In this document: positions 35,460-47,955 of the stretch, one piece after another | Layout: every line of letters starts with the position of its first letter | Position numbering within the stretch: position 1 is the first letter of the stretch | Assembly: GCA_950022655.1 (NCBI GenBank) | Contig: OX465581.1 | Coordinates: 110,653,125-110,717,124, forward strand | From: Alentia gelatinosa | Lineage: Eukaryota > Annelida > Polychaeta > Phyllodocida > Polynoidae | Reading direction: 5' to 3' | Length of the DNA: 64,000 nt | The notes under the pieces: model-generated | What the model was told of the DNA's origin: nothing | The model's database searches: none | Seen by the model: only the letters and a program-made list of their open reading frames with translations | Made by a program: the position numbers and the translations under genes

Positions 35460-35850
35460 TTATAATTAGTATATTTAGTATCCATCGTATACAAATCTCC
35501 ATTAAGAATGTAAGGGGACTCAGTAAACCACGATCCATTGTTAGAAAACTGTCAGATATAACCATCGTATACAAATCTGTGGTATGCGGCCCTAAAGCCA
35601 TTGTATACGGGAAAATATTCCCCTTGTGCTATATAGCAAAAAAGTCCCTATTTCACCACCCTTAAATATGACAACTGCTGGGTACAATTTAGTGGAGAAG
35701 CTGGATAATAAATACAACAGACGATGGTCTTGTGGACAGGCAGCTCTGTAAACCACTCGAGGTTGACGCTCGCGTATTACTACGCATCAACCACCCGTAG
35801 TTTACGGCCGCCTGATCACAAAACCGTAGATTATTGTAGATTTATACAAC
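35460..35850 (+). repeat. Palindrome-bearing repeat, copy 2
   Basis: Inverted repeat with arms gatggtcttgtggacag..ctcgaggttgacgc and cgcatcaaccacccgtag..gatcacaaaaccgta around tcgcgtattacta. The flank aaatatgacaactgctggg and ggaaaatattcccctt match copy 1 at 31540-31870 in reverse complement. Confidence 0.6.
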
Positions 35851-36920
35851 ACATTTTCTCTAATGTCCAATGGCAGCAAGGTGTGATCATTGACATGCTA
35901 ACTCATCTGTAATACCATATGAAATGTCTGTATTCCACAAAATCGTTGGTATTTTATTTGATTTGCCAGTAGGACATAAAAGGCATTCCCTCAGACAATG
36001 TCAGTGCCGAACGAGAGCCCGGCACGACAGAGGCTACTGGGCGGAGGTGGGTGGCGGTCTGGTTCCACAGACCTAAATGTGTTACACAAAGGGTGCACGC
36101 ACAACACAAAGAGTCGTTATTAAGCACTAAGAGGTGGGATCCCACACCTGCCTCGCCTCACTCCCGCCATCATAGCATCCTGACATAGCAGGGCGCCATA
36201 ACGCTCGGCTCTCAGTAGTCATTTCTCCCGTCTACATTGCCTGAGGGATATAGGTATGCTTTTATATACACTGTGAGCAGCTCGGGGTGATGTGACCTGA
36301 TAGGAGCAGATGGGGACATGCACGAAAGCAGCAGCCACCAAGGAGCACACAAGTCCAATATATTGATCCTTTAACGTAATTGTCGATGTGGCGATAGAGA
36401 AACAAATTCAAAAGCGAGATTTTTTCCCCTCAAAACCGCGATCTTTCGAAGCCGCTGTCCCTCGAGCAATCACGAAGAAATAAAATCCTAGTTGACGATA
36501 TTGGTTCATTAATGTTTCCGAATTAGTCATATAGAATGTATCAATCGAATGCAATACAAGTGTGTTTTTGCCAAATTCCATATACTATCTTTCAGGGCGA
36601 CGGGAATTGTGACTATATATGCCGATAGTGCTCTGGAGGCAACCATCTTGCCCCCCGACCCATCCAAAAAATTAGTTGGCGGCACCGATTATCAATGGAT
36701 TTTATAAAAATATTTTTTGGGGCTTGACATGGAGGAATTATAGCCTTGTCTCAATATCATCTATAGATTATAACAACTGATAACAATTGGTTGCCCCCCG
36801 ACTACAGTGGCACCATCTTACAATTTCCTGGTGGACGATGGCAGAACTAGCAATCACTCTGTGTCCTATAGGTTTTGTTTGCAATCATTATTAATTATCT
36901 GCGATATCAAGAAGGAAATT
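35851..36920. other. Intergenic, nothing recognised
   Basis: No conserved frame or repeat structure recognised. Confidence 0.35.
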
Positions 36921-37192
36921 GATGAGTGTTTGGTCTGTGTCCCCGTCTGCCAGTTTGGGGTCCGCAGTAATACAAACGAGGTGGTAGCCAAGTGAATATT
37001 CTGAAGCGCTCTAATTGAGATGGTGAACAGGGACTCAGACCAAGCATGAATGCGTTTCTGATTTTATCTTAGCCTGAGAATATTATTCCGTTTATCACAG
37101 GTCCATTGAGTATGAGTTACCGTACCCGCAGGCCTGTTGAGTACGAGTTCCTCATGTTAAGCCTATGGACTTTTATACCAGGCTAAGATAAA
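36921..37192 (+). mobile_element. Fold-back element copy, TCTTAGCCTG module type
   Basis: The palindrome region pairs tttggtctgtgtcc with ggactcagaccaagc around apex gaggtggtagccaag. A module follows, bounded by tttatcttagcctg and the mirrored caggctaagataaa. Pairing in the middle of the stem is decayed. Confidence 0.55.
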
Positions 37193-39306
37193 TCGATTTA
37201 TATAGTGTTATCAGTTAATATTTTGCTTATGTATCCCTGGGTGAATGTGTTCAGAGGAGTTCTATTAATTGGAATTAACACACCCCTAGTACTGGATTCC
37301 CCTGATATTTTATTCTACGGTATCGAGTTAACCGCCTCCACCTCCCACCCCTTTAAATGAATCGTAGTTCATTAGAGACATCCTGATTATGATGGGCTGC
37401 TCAGTAAATCCCCTTTGTTACCTGCATAAAAGGGATGAATTAGTCTGCTGCTAGTTATAGCTGGCTCCTGGTATAGGTGACGCCATACTAATGGATGTCA
37501 TTAAAGCCGCAATCAAGACGTCGTAATGGATTTTCTGATTTGACGGTCCCTTAAGGTCAACTCTTGCAAATCCCATTCGGTATTGTCAGACATTGCCTTT
37601 ATTCATGTGAATAGAGATATCATATATCTAACGCGGTATAAGTATACGAAACCTCATATGATGTCATTCTTTTCTTTCTGATATTACCTGAAATACTTTT
37701 TTTTCTCTTTTGATATTGCCTATCCAATAGTTGTATATGAGTCTTTCAATTTTGTTACATCTGTTAATGTGAAGGATCCCGTGATATATTTTCACCTGAA
37801 AGACGTGTTATTTAAGTAAGACACATGCTCCTGCATTTATTTCATTTGTGCTTTTCATAAAGGATAACCACCACAATCCGAAAGTGTCGGTAGAAGTACA
37901 CCTGACCAAAGGGGACACCCCTTTTATAATGAGACGCTTTTCTCTGAACCGTGTATCCGTGTGAACTGCGGTGACACGTCTGAACATCGATCCTGTAACG
38001 CAGCAGATCTGTCCAGGACAAGTGTCCCGCCTGCACAGTTTCTGCATATGGCAGCCCTCCTGTTGCCGCACGCCGCACGGTTGAGGGCTCACAAAATTCA
38101 TATTCACTCTCGCCTAGTGAGTCCTGGGTATTATAAGTAGCTAAACTCGGCTTTCCCAAATCAGCTCATAACGGATTGATTGTTTCCCCTCTATGAGATC
38201 AAGAGATGATGAGATTTCTCCTCGTGTAAGCGTGTGTACATTCCACTGGGATGGCGGGGGCCACGAATGGACGGCCTGCTTGCATCAAACGATGTCTTCG
38301 ACGACCAACCTACGTCAGCGTCTGCGTCTTTATACAGTGGAGCAGCGTCTAAGCTAGTCGCCGGCGACTCTCCGACGTCGGTATAGCCCGTGGTAGTCCT
38401 GTTATATTATTGCGCGGCCTGACTACACACTCTAATGTCGTTGCGGTTTTGAAGTAATTCTTGCGCAGAAAATAGTTCACGTTTGTTTTTCATATATATG
38501 AAGTTTTTAAAAGATTTTAAACAATTGCAAAAGCTAGAGGAATGTACATCTAAGCTTTTGTAATTAGGTACAATCAAAACAACACTACTATTTGAATTCT
38601 AAAAAATGAAAATCTAATGAATTATATTCCTGCAAATGGTTACCTTAAGACGTCGTTTGGCACTTTATCTTTCTTGGTAGGTTGTGGTTTCGCGGACTAT
38701 AAACATGTGTATATCAGAGGCCGTACGTTGTGTTTAATTTTGTATTTGTCTCAGCAATGTCTTGCAATTGGTACTATATATCATTTCATATTTGAATAAT
38801 TAAAGAAAAAAATAATCAAATATAGTGCGGCAATGGAACACCCCCTTTAGGAGACTTCCGGCTTAAGAGAGCACTTTGTCCGGAACGAAAGGTGTCCCCC
38901 TTAAATGGGACTCTACTGTACTCTCTAGAATGTCTCCATGGAATGTTATTCTTATTGTGTGTCTAGGACGCAGGAGGAATCTCTAACTCATACCTTCATT
39001 ATCCGTCAGACACACAGACCCGGTATGCATATTGAATGTCCAGCCTTTCTCGCCTTGATCACACACTCCACCCACTGACTCGCCACAGCAACGCTGCCGC
39101 CATCACCATCGCAGTAATTTGCTTATTCCAGTAATAACACATTTCTCACCCAGTCCGCTAATAAAGCCTGCTCCCGTGCACTGTATTGATGAGGTTTGTG
39201 TGTCTCTCGCTGGGTGAGTTTTTGGAGCACGGGGCAGTCTGAATGAGGAAATTAACCATCTGAATCACAGCTGTTTGATGGAGTAGACCGGGATGAGATT
39301 GAAGCA
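37193..39306. other. Intergenic, nothing recognised
   Basis: A CpG-richer patch lies near 38220-38420. No gene or repeat recognised. Confidence 0.35.
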
Positions 39307-39522
39307 GGGGGCCGTTTAATAATCTAGGATCGTACATGACGACCCTTTCCTATATCTCGTACAATGATTGTCATTTAATAACATTTAAGTCAGTCATAGC
39401 CGTCCATAAGGTAGTCAGTTTACCATAAGTGTTGAAAAAATTGACCCACATCGTCCCAGGGTCTCTATATGGCATGCGGAAAAGGGTCTACAAGTACGAT
39501 CTTAGATTATTAAACGGGCCCC
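39307..39522. mobile_element. MITE A3, short intact copy
   Basis: Left end ggggccgtttaataatctag and right end, in reverse complement, ggggcccgtttaataatcta; 216 bp, non-coding. It is the best-paired of three copies in the window. Confidence 0.75.
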
Positions 39523-39699
39523 AGATCCAACTCTAATAACACTCCTGGTGATAACTTTCTGTACACTCTTACGGAATTTTCTTCCCTAAAAGTCCGAACT
39601 ATGGAGATGTATTAAATGTAGTAAAATGACCGAAAGGCTATGATGCCGAGCTGTGAGTGTAGGTATAATAAACGTGCATCAGGTCGGTAGTAAATGGAC

Positions 39700-40501
39700 C
39701 TGAGTGGGCTGGTTGGCAGCGCACGGGGTGTTATTTCTCAGCCAGGCTATATTCATAGACGTTTACATTTCAGGTCCTCCTCGTGCCGCACCGCGCTATG
39801 ATATTGGATCATCTGTGCCTGCAGTGAACGGTAGACGATCAATACCCACGACGACGCCGGGGTGCAAGGGGAGCCGTGCCGCGGGGAGCAGGGGGAGGAC
39901 CGCCGCCGCCGCCACCGCCGACCCGGAGCTTTGTTTACTAGGGATTCTGCTCGCTCCAGCTCACACACCGCTACCGAGCTGCTCGTTCCCGGGTTTTCTT
40001 TACCCTCCAAGGATATACCGGGATATACTCGGGCTATGGGCGACAGTGAGGGCCCCACGTTAGACCGCTTATAGCTGCTTGTCGCTACAAAGCCCTGCAG
40101 TGTCCCCGCCGGCCTATAGGTGGAGCTGCTCCTTAGGAACGCGCCCTCTTCTAGCAACGGCTCCACCACGTGAGTGGTTGTGACGTCACACAGCGCCAGC
40201 AGAGGTCGCCACTATTCCTGTCTTCTTTAGTCCGATGACTCAACCGGGCCCTAAAAACAAACGCCCTTAAAAACACCCACCACCAACCGGATTTTCTCCG
40301 CACTGCCGTTAAAAACGTGCCTGGAGATTGTGAGCCTGCTTCCTGTTTATGGGTGACTGGTGAACGGCGGTCTCCTCCGGGGAGAATCCCAATCCCGGAG
40401 CCATTACGATTTCCCGCACCGTGGTTCTCAGCCAAGGCCAACATATTGTTATTGTCGTCGCAGGGGGCCTTGTAACTTAATGCGTTGTTCACACTTCCGG
40501 C
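39700..40501 (+). promoter_or_regulatory. GC/CpG-rich region upstream of the GPCR gene
   Basis: The 800 bases before the receptor start are GC-rich with many CpG, unlike the AT-rich surroundings. This is compatible with a promoter and 5' leader. No TATA box at a convincing position and no 5' exon can be proven; frames here lack recognisable similarity. Confidence 0.35.
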
Positions 40502-41614
40502 ATGCGTCCCAGCGGAGACTCCGTTGGACCGGAAGTGAAGGTGGTACATCCCCTTCCGCCGGACACGGCTATAGCGACAGTGATTAAGAGCGTCTCCCTG
40601 GCGGTCATTATTGCCGCGGGACTTCTGGAGAACGCATGCGTCATTGCCACCATCATGCGGGACCGGAAGCTGCACCGAGCACCTTACTACTACATGATCA
40701 ACCTGTCGGTGGCGGACTTACTGCGCTCGGTGATCTGCCTGCCCTTCGTGCTGGCCACTGTGCTGCACGGGTCGACGTGGCGCTACGGTACGGCCGGCTG
40801 TACCCTCCTCGCCTTCTTCAACACCTTCCTCATGTTCGGGGCCCTCTTCGCCCTGCTCATCCTGGCGTTAGACCGCCACCTGGCAGTAGTCCACCACCGC
40901 TTCCACTCGCGCAAGTTCAAGGGCTTGATGTGCCTGGGGATCATCCTCATTGGTTGGGGAGTAGCCTTCCTGCTCGCCTTCCCGCCTGTGTTCGGGCTTG
41001 GTACGTACCGTTTCATCCCCATGGAGGCTCAGTGCACCCTGGAGCACCGTAACTACCGCGACAACGACACCTTCGGGTTCACCCTCATCTTCACCCTAAT
41101 CCTCGCCCTCATCCTCTTCCTCTACTTCCGTATTTTCAAATTCCTGCGCGCGCACCGCAAGATGAGACCTATTTTGTACCAGCCGGCGCGTAGTGACAAT
41201 TGGGCGTTCTTCGGTCCCGGCGCTAACGCGGCAGCGGCGGCCAACAACCTGCTGAACGGGTTTGCACGTGCGGTCACCAACCCGTTGACTTTGGGACTGC
41301 CCACACAGCCGCACATCACCGGGCGCTACATCAACGTGCCCACCCAGTCCTCCAACGAACGCCTGACGCGCGTCTTCGTGCTTGTGACGTTGATATACGA
41401 CACGTCATGGATCCCTTACGTTGTGACGACGTTCTGGTACACGCTGGACAGGTCACGTGCCGTGCCTTACCTCCTGGTGACCTTGGCCACCTGGATGACC
41501 TTCCTGCAGGTGGCTCTACTGCCGCTCGTCTACATAATCTGTCACCGGCCGTTCCGTCGTGCCATGTCCGCCAGCGCCAACGCCTACATCCTCAGGGAGT
41601 ACCCGGTCGACTGA
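40502..41614 (+). CDS. SREB-family orphan GPCR (GPR27/GPR85/GPR173-like), single exon
   Basis: Intronless, 370 residues, seven hydrophobic segments: TM1 about 31-52, TM2 61-88, TM3 98-123, TM4 140-166, TM5 190-214, TM6 288-312, TM7 322-347. An in-frame TAA 24 bases upstream makes the ATG at 40502 the first Met. Seen: LSVADLLRSVICLPFV in TM2, Cys100 and Cys178 for the TM3-loop 2 disulfide, NDT glycosylation site at 188, FPPVFGLGTYRFI after TM4, and a long third loop with RKMRPI, NWAFFGPGANAAAAANN and LLNGFAR. The loop motifs RKM-P...NW-F-GPGA---AAN---GF-R and the TM4-loop 2 stretch are hallmarks of the SREB receptors, brain-expressed orphan class A receptors in vertebrates. Odd points: DRH in place of DRY, DTSWIP in place of CWxP, and LPLVY in place of NPxxY. 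No ligand or coupling can be inferred. Confidence 0.88.
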   Translation: MRPSGDSVGPEVKVVHPLPPDTAIATVIKSVSLAVIIAAGLLENACVIATIMRDRKLHRAPYYYMINLSVADLLRSVICLPFVLATVLHGSTWRYGTAGCTLLAFFNTFLMFGALFALLILALDRHLAVVHHRFHSRKFKGLMCLGIILIGWGVAFLLAFPPVFGLGTYRFIPMEAQCTLEHRNYRDNDTFGFTLIFTLILALILFLYFRIFKFLRAHRKMRPILYQPARSDNWAFFGPGANAAAAANNLLNGFARAVTNPLTLGLPTQPHITGRYINVPTQSSNERLTRVFVLVTLIYDTSWIPYVVTTFWYTLDRSRAVPYLLVTLATWMTFLQVALLPLVYIICHRPFRRAMSASANAYILREYPVD

Positions 41615-41655
41615 GTGAGGACGGCACTAACCACGAATACCAAGATTTATTGACT

Positions 41656-41945
41656 TTATCGTACCCCTCATATAAATCTCCATAGACTTAATATGGCGTG
41701 ACCGTATACCACGATTATGCCATAAAATATTTATATGCCATGGGTGAGATATGAAGTTAAAAACAGATGACGGGGTAGGATAAAATCTAAACGTCACCCA
41801 ATTTCATATAATTGTTTACGTGGCGTTCATTGTCTTCCGCTACAGATGTCACCCAGCTCCGCTTCATGATATCATTCCGCAATGATAACTCATGCCATAT
41901 TTATACAATCATATGAAATTTTATGACGTTTCTTGATATCATTAC
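41656..41945 (-). mobile_element. Fold-back element copy (module + palindrome)
   Basis: Begins 42 bases after the GPCR stop codon. The module is bounded by ttatcgtacccc and ggggtaggataaa. The palindrome pairs aaacgtcacccaatttcata with tatgaaattttatgacgttt around the apex region cagctccgctt. Same subfamily as 8845-9143 and 60650-60905. Confidence 0.65.
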
Positions 41946-43236
41946 CCATCTTTAGGAGGCTGGGGCTTATGCTCCCAGTAGCAGAGAGGACTATCATGAA
42001 CACGATCGCCAGGGGTAAAAATGTGCATCATGTGAGCCAGATATTTTTAGGAATACAGGCAATCCCATCATATGCCATAGACATATTGACCATATAACCA
42101 TACTCATAAAAGGCCATGGCGATAAAATGCGGCCACACAATTAACATGCTCCCCAACTCAAATGTAGCTTGTTTTATCACCGATCTTACTTGTTTCGAAA
42201 TAATATCGGTTAACCTAGATCATCCTAGTCCAAAATCAGTGCACTTACCGAGATGGGCAATCTGGGTGGTTTTTAAAAAATGATCACTATAAACGATCAC
42301 AACAGGGTGTCTGTATGTGTCGTTTTGTATTTGCCATGTGCGTTCACAAAGTGGATGGAAGTACCTTTAATTCACGAAAAACAATTATTGCGGTACTTAA
42401 TTGACTGCTTGATGATAAACGACCCTGTTACTACCCGTTATAGAACACATACTGTTATATTGATCACATAGTGAAGTCACGTCGTCGTTGACACTAAAAC
42501 ACCGTTTTTGTCTGCTATTTATCTTAAGCTTTTTCCTTTGATGATGATGCTCATTGATATGTATTCTCATCTTGAAAGACTTCCTTTATCAGTGTTGTAA
42601 ACATTTGTCGAGAATGTGCCAGGACGTTCCTCCAATGTGAAAGAGCTTCTATTATCTCTGTGATCTCCTCCCCACCGCCTACTGCACCTCCGCGTCAATG
42701 TCATCTTCCGAACCATTTTTACTTTTTGTTAATTAAAGGAATATTCTGAACTCGGTCATGAGAGAGTGTGGTTGATTGTGAAGCCGGCTTACATCGGAAA
42801 ATTATTTTTAAAGGACAATTCTTTGTTGACATATCCCATAACCAAATATCGTCGAAAAGGAAGTATTGTGTAACGATAACAGATTCGTTTGGGTTTATAT
42901 AACTAAATCTTCCATGTTGGGAGACCCATTCGTACCAGCTAACCGCTGAAGATTGTCCCAATGAAAAAAAGAATTTAAAACAAAATATGGGATATCATAT
43001 AACCAAGAATACACCAAAATGCACGAAGATCCTAATGGTATTTCTCTCAATCAATAATTGATGCAATTATCCAAATACAATTACCTCACCCAATACGCAA
43101 ATATAGCTTCTTACGGCTGTTTTAATTCACATAGTTGATGCCGGGTAGGTTTTAAACACAGTGAAATATTTATCATTTGCCACCCACATCGGTTGTTTCC
43201 CCTTTAAGACATTTATATCTGTACAGGTTTGGAGTG
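41946..43236. other. Intergenic, nothing recognised
   Basis: May include the GPCR 3' untranslated region; an ATTAAA occurs near 42732 but without strong downstream context. No other gene seen. Confidence 0.35.
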
Positions 43237-43524
43237 TTAGGCCCGGCGTCCACCTACTACGATAGAATCGTATACCTCCCGATATGGCACCGATACAAAA
43301 TGTCAAAATCGGTGCCATATCGGGAAGGTGCAAAATCGTAGACATATGTCTAGACATGCCAATTCACCATGCATTGTATGGGTTTTTTATCGGTGTCTAA
43401 TCGCAGAAACGTGGTCAACTGCCCCGATATTAGGTGTCCTTCCGACGCGATTTTGATTTTGCATCGGAAGGTGCATCGTAGACCATATCGGTGCCATATC
43501 GTGGTAGGTGGACGCCGGGCCTAA
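43237..43524. mobile_element. MITE C (TTAGGCCCGGCGTCCACC ends)
   Basis: Perfectly mirrored 18-bp ends, and pairing continues with few mismatches (ctactacgat / atcgtggtag). The interior contains further inverted copies of atcggtgccatatcg. 288 bp, non-coding; end sequence style is hAT-like. Confidence 0.8.
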
Positions 43525-43808
43525 GGCTTCAAATGCCTCACACAGATGGTAAGGACATTTCCCGATGCATGAAAATCACAGGGGTATGATATATCTCAAT
43601 GAGGATATTGCTGCACGTATTTAGAAAAAAGATCCTGATGAACCCTGCCACTGAGACATTTTATCATGTTGTGGATATAATCTCACTTCCACTATCCACC
43701 CATTCAGTAAACAGAAATTACCCCTGACATATTCAATTTGGCCATTGCATTAGACATTCTGCAATTTTGGAAGTCCACAGACAGGAAAATGAATATTGGA
43801 TATTCTGA

Positions 43809-44100
43809 TGCGGCGTTTCCACCTGCCTACTGAAACCCCACCGATAATTTTCACACTATACAAAAGTCGGGAGGTGGTTCTCCTTGTGAAAGGTAAAATG
43901 CAGACCGCCACTGATTAAATCAATTTTGTCGGTAGGTGCAGAAGTCGGTCGGTGGTGCCAAATTTCATAAGGTGGGTGAGATAAATCGTTGGCCATTTCT
44001 GTTTCCACCTGACGATTATTGCACTCAATGTATCGCATAATTGGTCGGCGGTGCGAAATGCCGTGATCGGTGGTCATAATCGGCAGGTGGAAACGCCGCA
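43809..44100. mobile_element. MITE D (TGCGGCGTTTCCACCTGCC ends)
   Basis: 19-bp perfectly mirrored ends, 292 bp, non-coding. The interior repeats gtcggtggtg and gatcggtggt. Similar end style to element C, 285 bp away. Confidence 0.8.
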
Positions 44101-44148
44101 CATAACTGGACCATCCAACAGTCTATTACTCAGAAGGAAACTCACCAG

Positions 44149-44444
44149 ATGAAAATAAACTTGATCCGTAGTTCACCTAGTTTAACCACAGATGATTCAC
44201 TCATTTGGTCCGTACTCCACCGAGTTTGACCACAGAGTAATTCACGAAGCGAGAGTGAATTACTTTTTGGTGAAACTCGGTGGAGTACGGACCAAGTTGT
44301 CCTCATCGAGTGGGTTTCTGATTTCATTTCACCCCGTGTAACAGTATTGATTGATGAAATAAATCACCCAATTAGCCATAGGGTATTGGGAATACTACCT
44401 TCCTAATATTAGGCCTATGGAGAAAAATACCGGGGTGAGATAAA
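44149..44444 (+). mobile_element. Fold-back element copy (palindrome + module)
   Basis: The palindrome 44205-44295 pairs ttggtccgtactccaccgag with ctcggtggagtacggaccaa, apex gaagcgaga. A worn extra left arm lies at 44149-44204. The module runs from tttcatttcaccccg to cggggtgagataaa. Confidence 0.75.
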
Positions 44445-45062
44445 GGACGATATTGTAGGTTACACGATAACACTATGACATTACCGCTCAGGATTAAGAC
44501 GAAGAAGGTAAGATATGCGTGATCTGATGATAAATCATGGGGGATTAACACATGAGCTTCTGGTAGACAGTGACTGGGGTATCATTTGATCGTCTCTAGA
44601 GACGTCTGTGCAGTCTCCCTTTCCAGACAGTACACGCACCCTGCAAGACGAGTAGGTTAACTCTAGACTTGTCCCCGGGAAGCATCAATTATGTTAGTAT
44701 TTGTCTCACGTTGGCGTTTGACAAGACCATGGATGTAAGGTCCAGTGAGACAGGAAGACAGGGCGGATGTAAGTATCACATGACCTTCTGCCGCGCCTGC
44801 GCAGTGTGACCTGCGTTCCGCAGACGGATTCCACGGAAGCGGAAGGTACTCTCCCACACGGGAGGCGACAAGAGGCGACAGTCCGGGGAAGGAGGGTGGG
44901 ACAGGCGTGCGGAGTGAAGACGTGATGGGCATGACTCCAGTCTTTGTACACGCGCTAGCGTTTACAAGTGTGGTTGAACAAGGAATAGTTGGCTGAGATT
45001 CGCTACGCTGGAATTCCCCAAAGGCATCAAATATTCGGATGTTAATTAGATATTGTAGAGAA
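44445..45062. other. Intergenic, nothing recognised
   Basis: A GC-richer patch at 44740-44950 has no recognisable coding content. Confidence 0.35.
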
Positions 45063-45364
45063 AACCTATGAACGTTTAGGGTCAGAGTTCATATCTCATC
45101 AAGTTTGAATCGCTACGTAATTCACGAGGCTAAGCCACGTGAATTACGTAGCAATTCAAACGAGATGGGATCGAGCTCTGACCCTAAACTTGAATAGGTT
45201 TCTGAATCTATCTCACCCCTCACATTGACTAATTGGCTAACATTTGGGAAATAATCCCCCATTGCATATTTTTTCCTAGATACCGAATTGGCATTGGATA
45301 TGAGTTCGCAATGTTAAGTCTATGGTGGGGGTGGGGGGGGGGGGGGGGGCAGGAGTGAGATAAT
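45063..45364 (+). mobile_element. Fold-back element copy, best-preserved palindrome
   Basis: Arms 45063-45125 and 45138-45200 pair over 63 bp at roughly 85%. The stem includes gggtcagag and ctacgtaattcacg; the apex is aggctaagcca. The module from ctatctcacccctc to ggagtgagataat carries a poly-G run. Confidence 0.8.
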
Positions 45365-45823
45365 ACACCATATGGAAGAAATATAGTTGTTTCATTTAAA
45401 TGACTGAATGGTTCAGTGGATGAAATAGAAATCACCATTATTTCCAGACGACTTTAATTTTTTTTATTTTGATTTGTTTATTGTCAACAATTACGGTAAT
45501 GTTTATAATTCTCCCTCGTTTCACGGCAGCGGTTACAGGAATTATTGACAATAAATACAGCAGTTCTATCAGCCCTATAGGGCTGGTTTTCATAGGAATA
45601 CCGTTTTGTACTTTTGTACTCAGTTGCGATCCAGCAAATCATATATTTCTTGCGCCATATAGGCATAGATTGTATTTACAGATATCATATTGGCCGGGAC
45701 ACGGCTGAAAACATTATTTCATTGATACAATATAAGAAGATCAGATTTAAGCAAGACGATACCGTGAGTCCCTTGATATGGGTTGAGAGATTCATGGGTT
45801 GTCAATTTGGAAAGACCTAGAGA

Positions 45824-46131
45824 AGGCCCGTTTGAGGCGTTTCCATTGTCCCATGAAAACGGTGCAGAGTTTTTATGTTCCCCTAATAGCCTACATGTAT
45901 TTCCATTGACCATCACCGATATAGTGTCGGGAACCACTCACGGACCTTTAGCACTGCTGGCGCAAAATGTAAATAGGCTATTAGGAGAACACAGAAAATC
46001 TACGCCGTTTTTGTGGGCCAATTGAAAAGAGCCTTAGGTGTTCTGCTAATAGCCCACAGTGATAAAGGTCCGTCGGTAGTTCCTGACTGCAGATCGGTGA
46101 CGGCCAGCTGACGGCCATTGAAAACGGGCCT
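45824..46131. mobile_element. MITE G2 (AAGGCCCGTTTCCATTGGCC family)
   Basis: Ends aaggcccgttt..ttccattg and gggccaattgaaaagagcct, with a partial second copy up to gaaaacgggcctatgg. Interior agttccccta..ctattaggagaac is shared with G1 and G3. Confidence 0.65.
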
Positions 46132-46307
46132 ATGGTGTCCAGGGATATCGCCACTGAATAAACGCGCCGGAGTCTGTTGGCAAATGAGTGCACTTTACCA
46201 ACTATACTTAGTTGTTGAAATGGTTGCGTTTATAAGTATAAAATACATGAACAGTAATGTGTCAGGAGATTGATATTGTATCCAGAAAATGAAGTGTGTA
46301 GGGACTG

Positions 46308-46863
46308 TTAAGTGGGATTCACACGATGGGACAAATGGACCTGAGACTGGTGTATTTCACACCTTTGCACCAGTCGGCTACTATTTCCAGCTGAGTACAA
46401 AGTTTCACAGTTTGGGGTGTTCTACAGTCTCAGGGAAATATGGCGGGTTCAATTCAAATTGGAAGACTTACCAGGTGCATAGTTTCACCCATGCACCCCT
46501 ATACAAGGTACACAGGGTACACAGGGTACAGAGTTGCCGACTCAGGGCACTTCCCTGTGTAAATAGGTGTTATTTGAGACCACTGAGACTCACAGATTGG
46601 TGGATAACATGTGAAATACATTTGTCTCACCAAAATGCCCATCTAAAGTCAAAACCTGTTTAAAGTCAAAATCTCATGAGATTCTGTTCCTGGTTAGGGG
46701 TGATTGTCGCCGACAATTGCAAGAGAAAAAAGTTGTCTCAGCAAGAAGGAGCCTTGTCATTCACACGAGGAGATTGTGTTCCAGTACCAAATCTCAACAG
46801 AATTCGTCTCAGACAAACTGCATGTGAGGTTCGTGAATCCCACCGTGTGAATCCCACTTTAGA
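46308..46863. mobile_element. Inverted-repeat element H (AAGTGGGATTCACAC ends)
   Basis: Left end ttaagtgggattcacacg; right end in reverse complement ctaaagtgggattcacacg. 556 bp. Interior has short tandem gtacacagg units; no recognisable protein. Confidence 0.75.
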
Positions 46864-47591
46864 TCGTTCTGGACTGGCCTGGAACTCTGACCATCGATCA
46901 GGAAGTAACCTCCAAGCCGAGGACTCACCAAGCAAAAAGGGCAGCGATTTCTTGAATCACCGACAAAAAAGGCTTGCATGTAAGCTATTATTTCATACTA
47001 CACCTGATTATTGTTCTGATACGCAAAATCATCGGTGGGAGATATTACTATCAAATAATATTTCACATACGTGCCATTTAGTTTTGTAAAATCCAGAGAT
47101 TGCTGCCTTGACTCGCTTGGTGTGTGCTCGGCTTCACTTTAATACAGGGTGGACTGAATGCCTATGCAAGTGAGTTGTCACGAATGTAGGAGGCCGGGAT
47201 TGAGCTAACGAGAGGAATTGCTCGGAGGGCAACATCTTGCTGGGGGTCGTTAGATGTGGAGTGCTATGGAGAGCAGCTCGCCCCGCCCTCCCTCGCCCCT
47301 CAGACGGCCAGAGACCAGAAGACATGTGACAACTAAAGCCAAGTGGACCTGGCACGTGCCAGACGGTGCAGCCTCAGCATCGACCGGCCTGTCGTCTCCA
47401 AAGTCCATCCCAATTGGGTATTCAGGAAGGAGGATGCAAGTAGTATGTAAATAATTGGTGACCAAGATCGTATAAATACATCTCATAACCAGACGTGTCT
47501 AGTGTAAAAAAGTCGAGTGAAAGTACATTCTTCAAATTTTTAGAGTTGCTGATCATACAATATTTAGTAGAAACTGATCGAAAGTTAGTAG
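46864..47591. other. Intergenic, nothing recognised
   Basis: No supported gene or repeat; a GC-richer patch near 47270-47400. Confidence 0.35.
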
Positions 47592-47955
47592 TGTGAGTGT
47601 TTATCGCATGACGGGCAGGTCCAGTTACTGCGCGAGGCGTTAGCCGGGCACATTGAGTAGCAGACCTGTCCGGAATTAAGTATTTATCCTACCCTGTCTC
47701 CATGACTTTAGAATGATAATTAGCCATTTTAGTTTCTCCAAGTTGCTTGAGCGAGTGAAGATTGTGGCTACCGCTTTGCCAAGTAAGGCCAAGCGTCGTC
47801 AACAATTCATAGACCACATTAATGTGACGTCGCTCGCATTCTGACTGCTGATTGGTCAATTTTTCTTATTACCCTTGTGCAATAGTAACACTTTACTGCA
47901 CGCTCGCCCGAATACAGTGACTCAATGTAAAGCCTATAGCGTTTCTTTATTAGGA
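47592..47955 (+). mobile_element. Fold-back element copy, decayed
   Basis: Apex gaggcgttagccgg with partial pairing of ggcaggtccagttactgcgc and gcaga-cctgtcc. A module follows from atttatcctaccctg to ttaggagtaggata. Stem more diverged than in the other copies. Confidence 0.5.

Noticed and set aside
39704..40169. Overlapping 119- and 138-codon frames before the GPCR as a short gene
   Set aside because: They lie in a GC-rich leader where long chance frames are expected on both strands, with no recognisable similarity.
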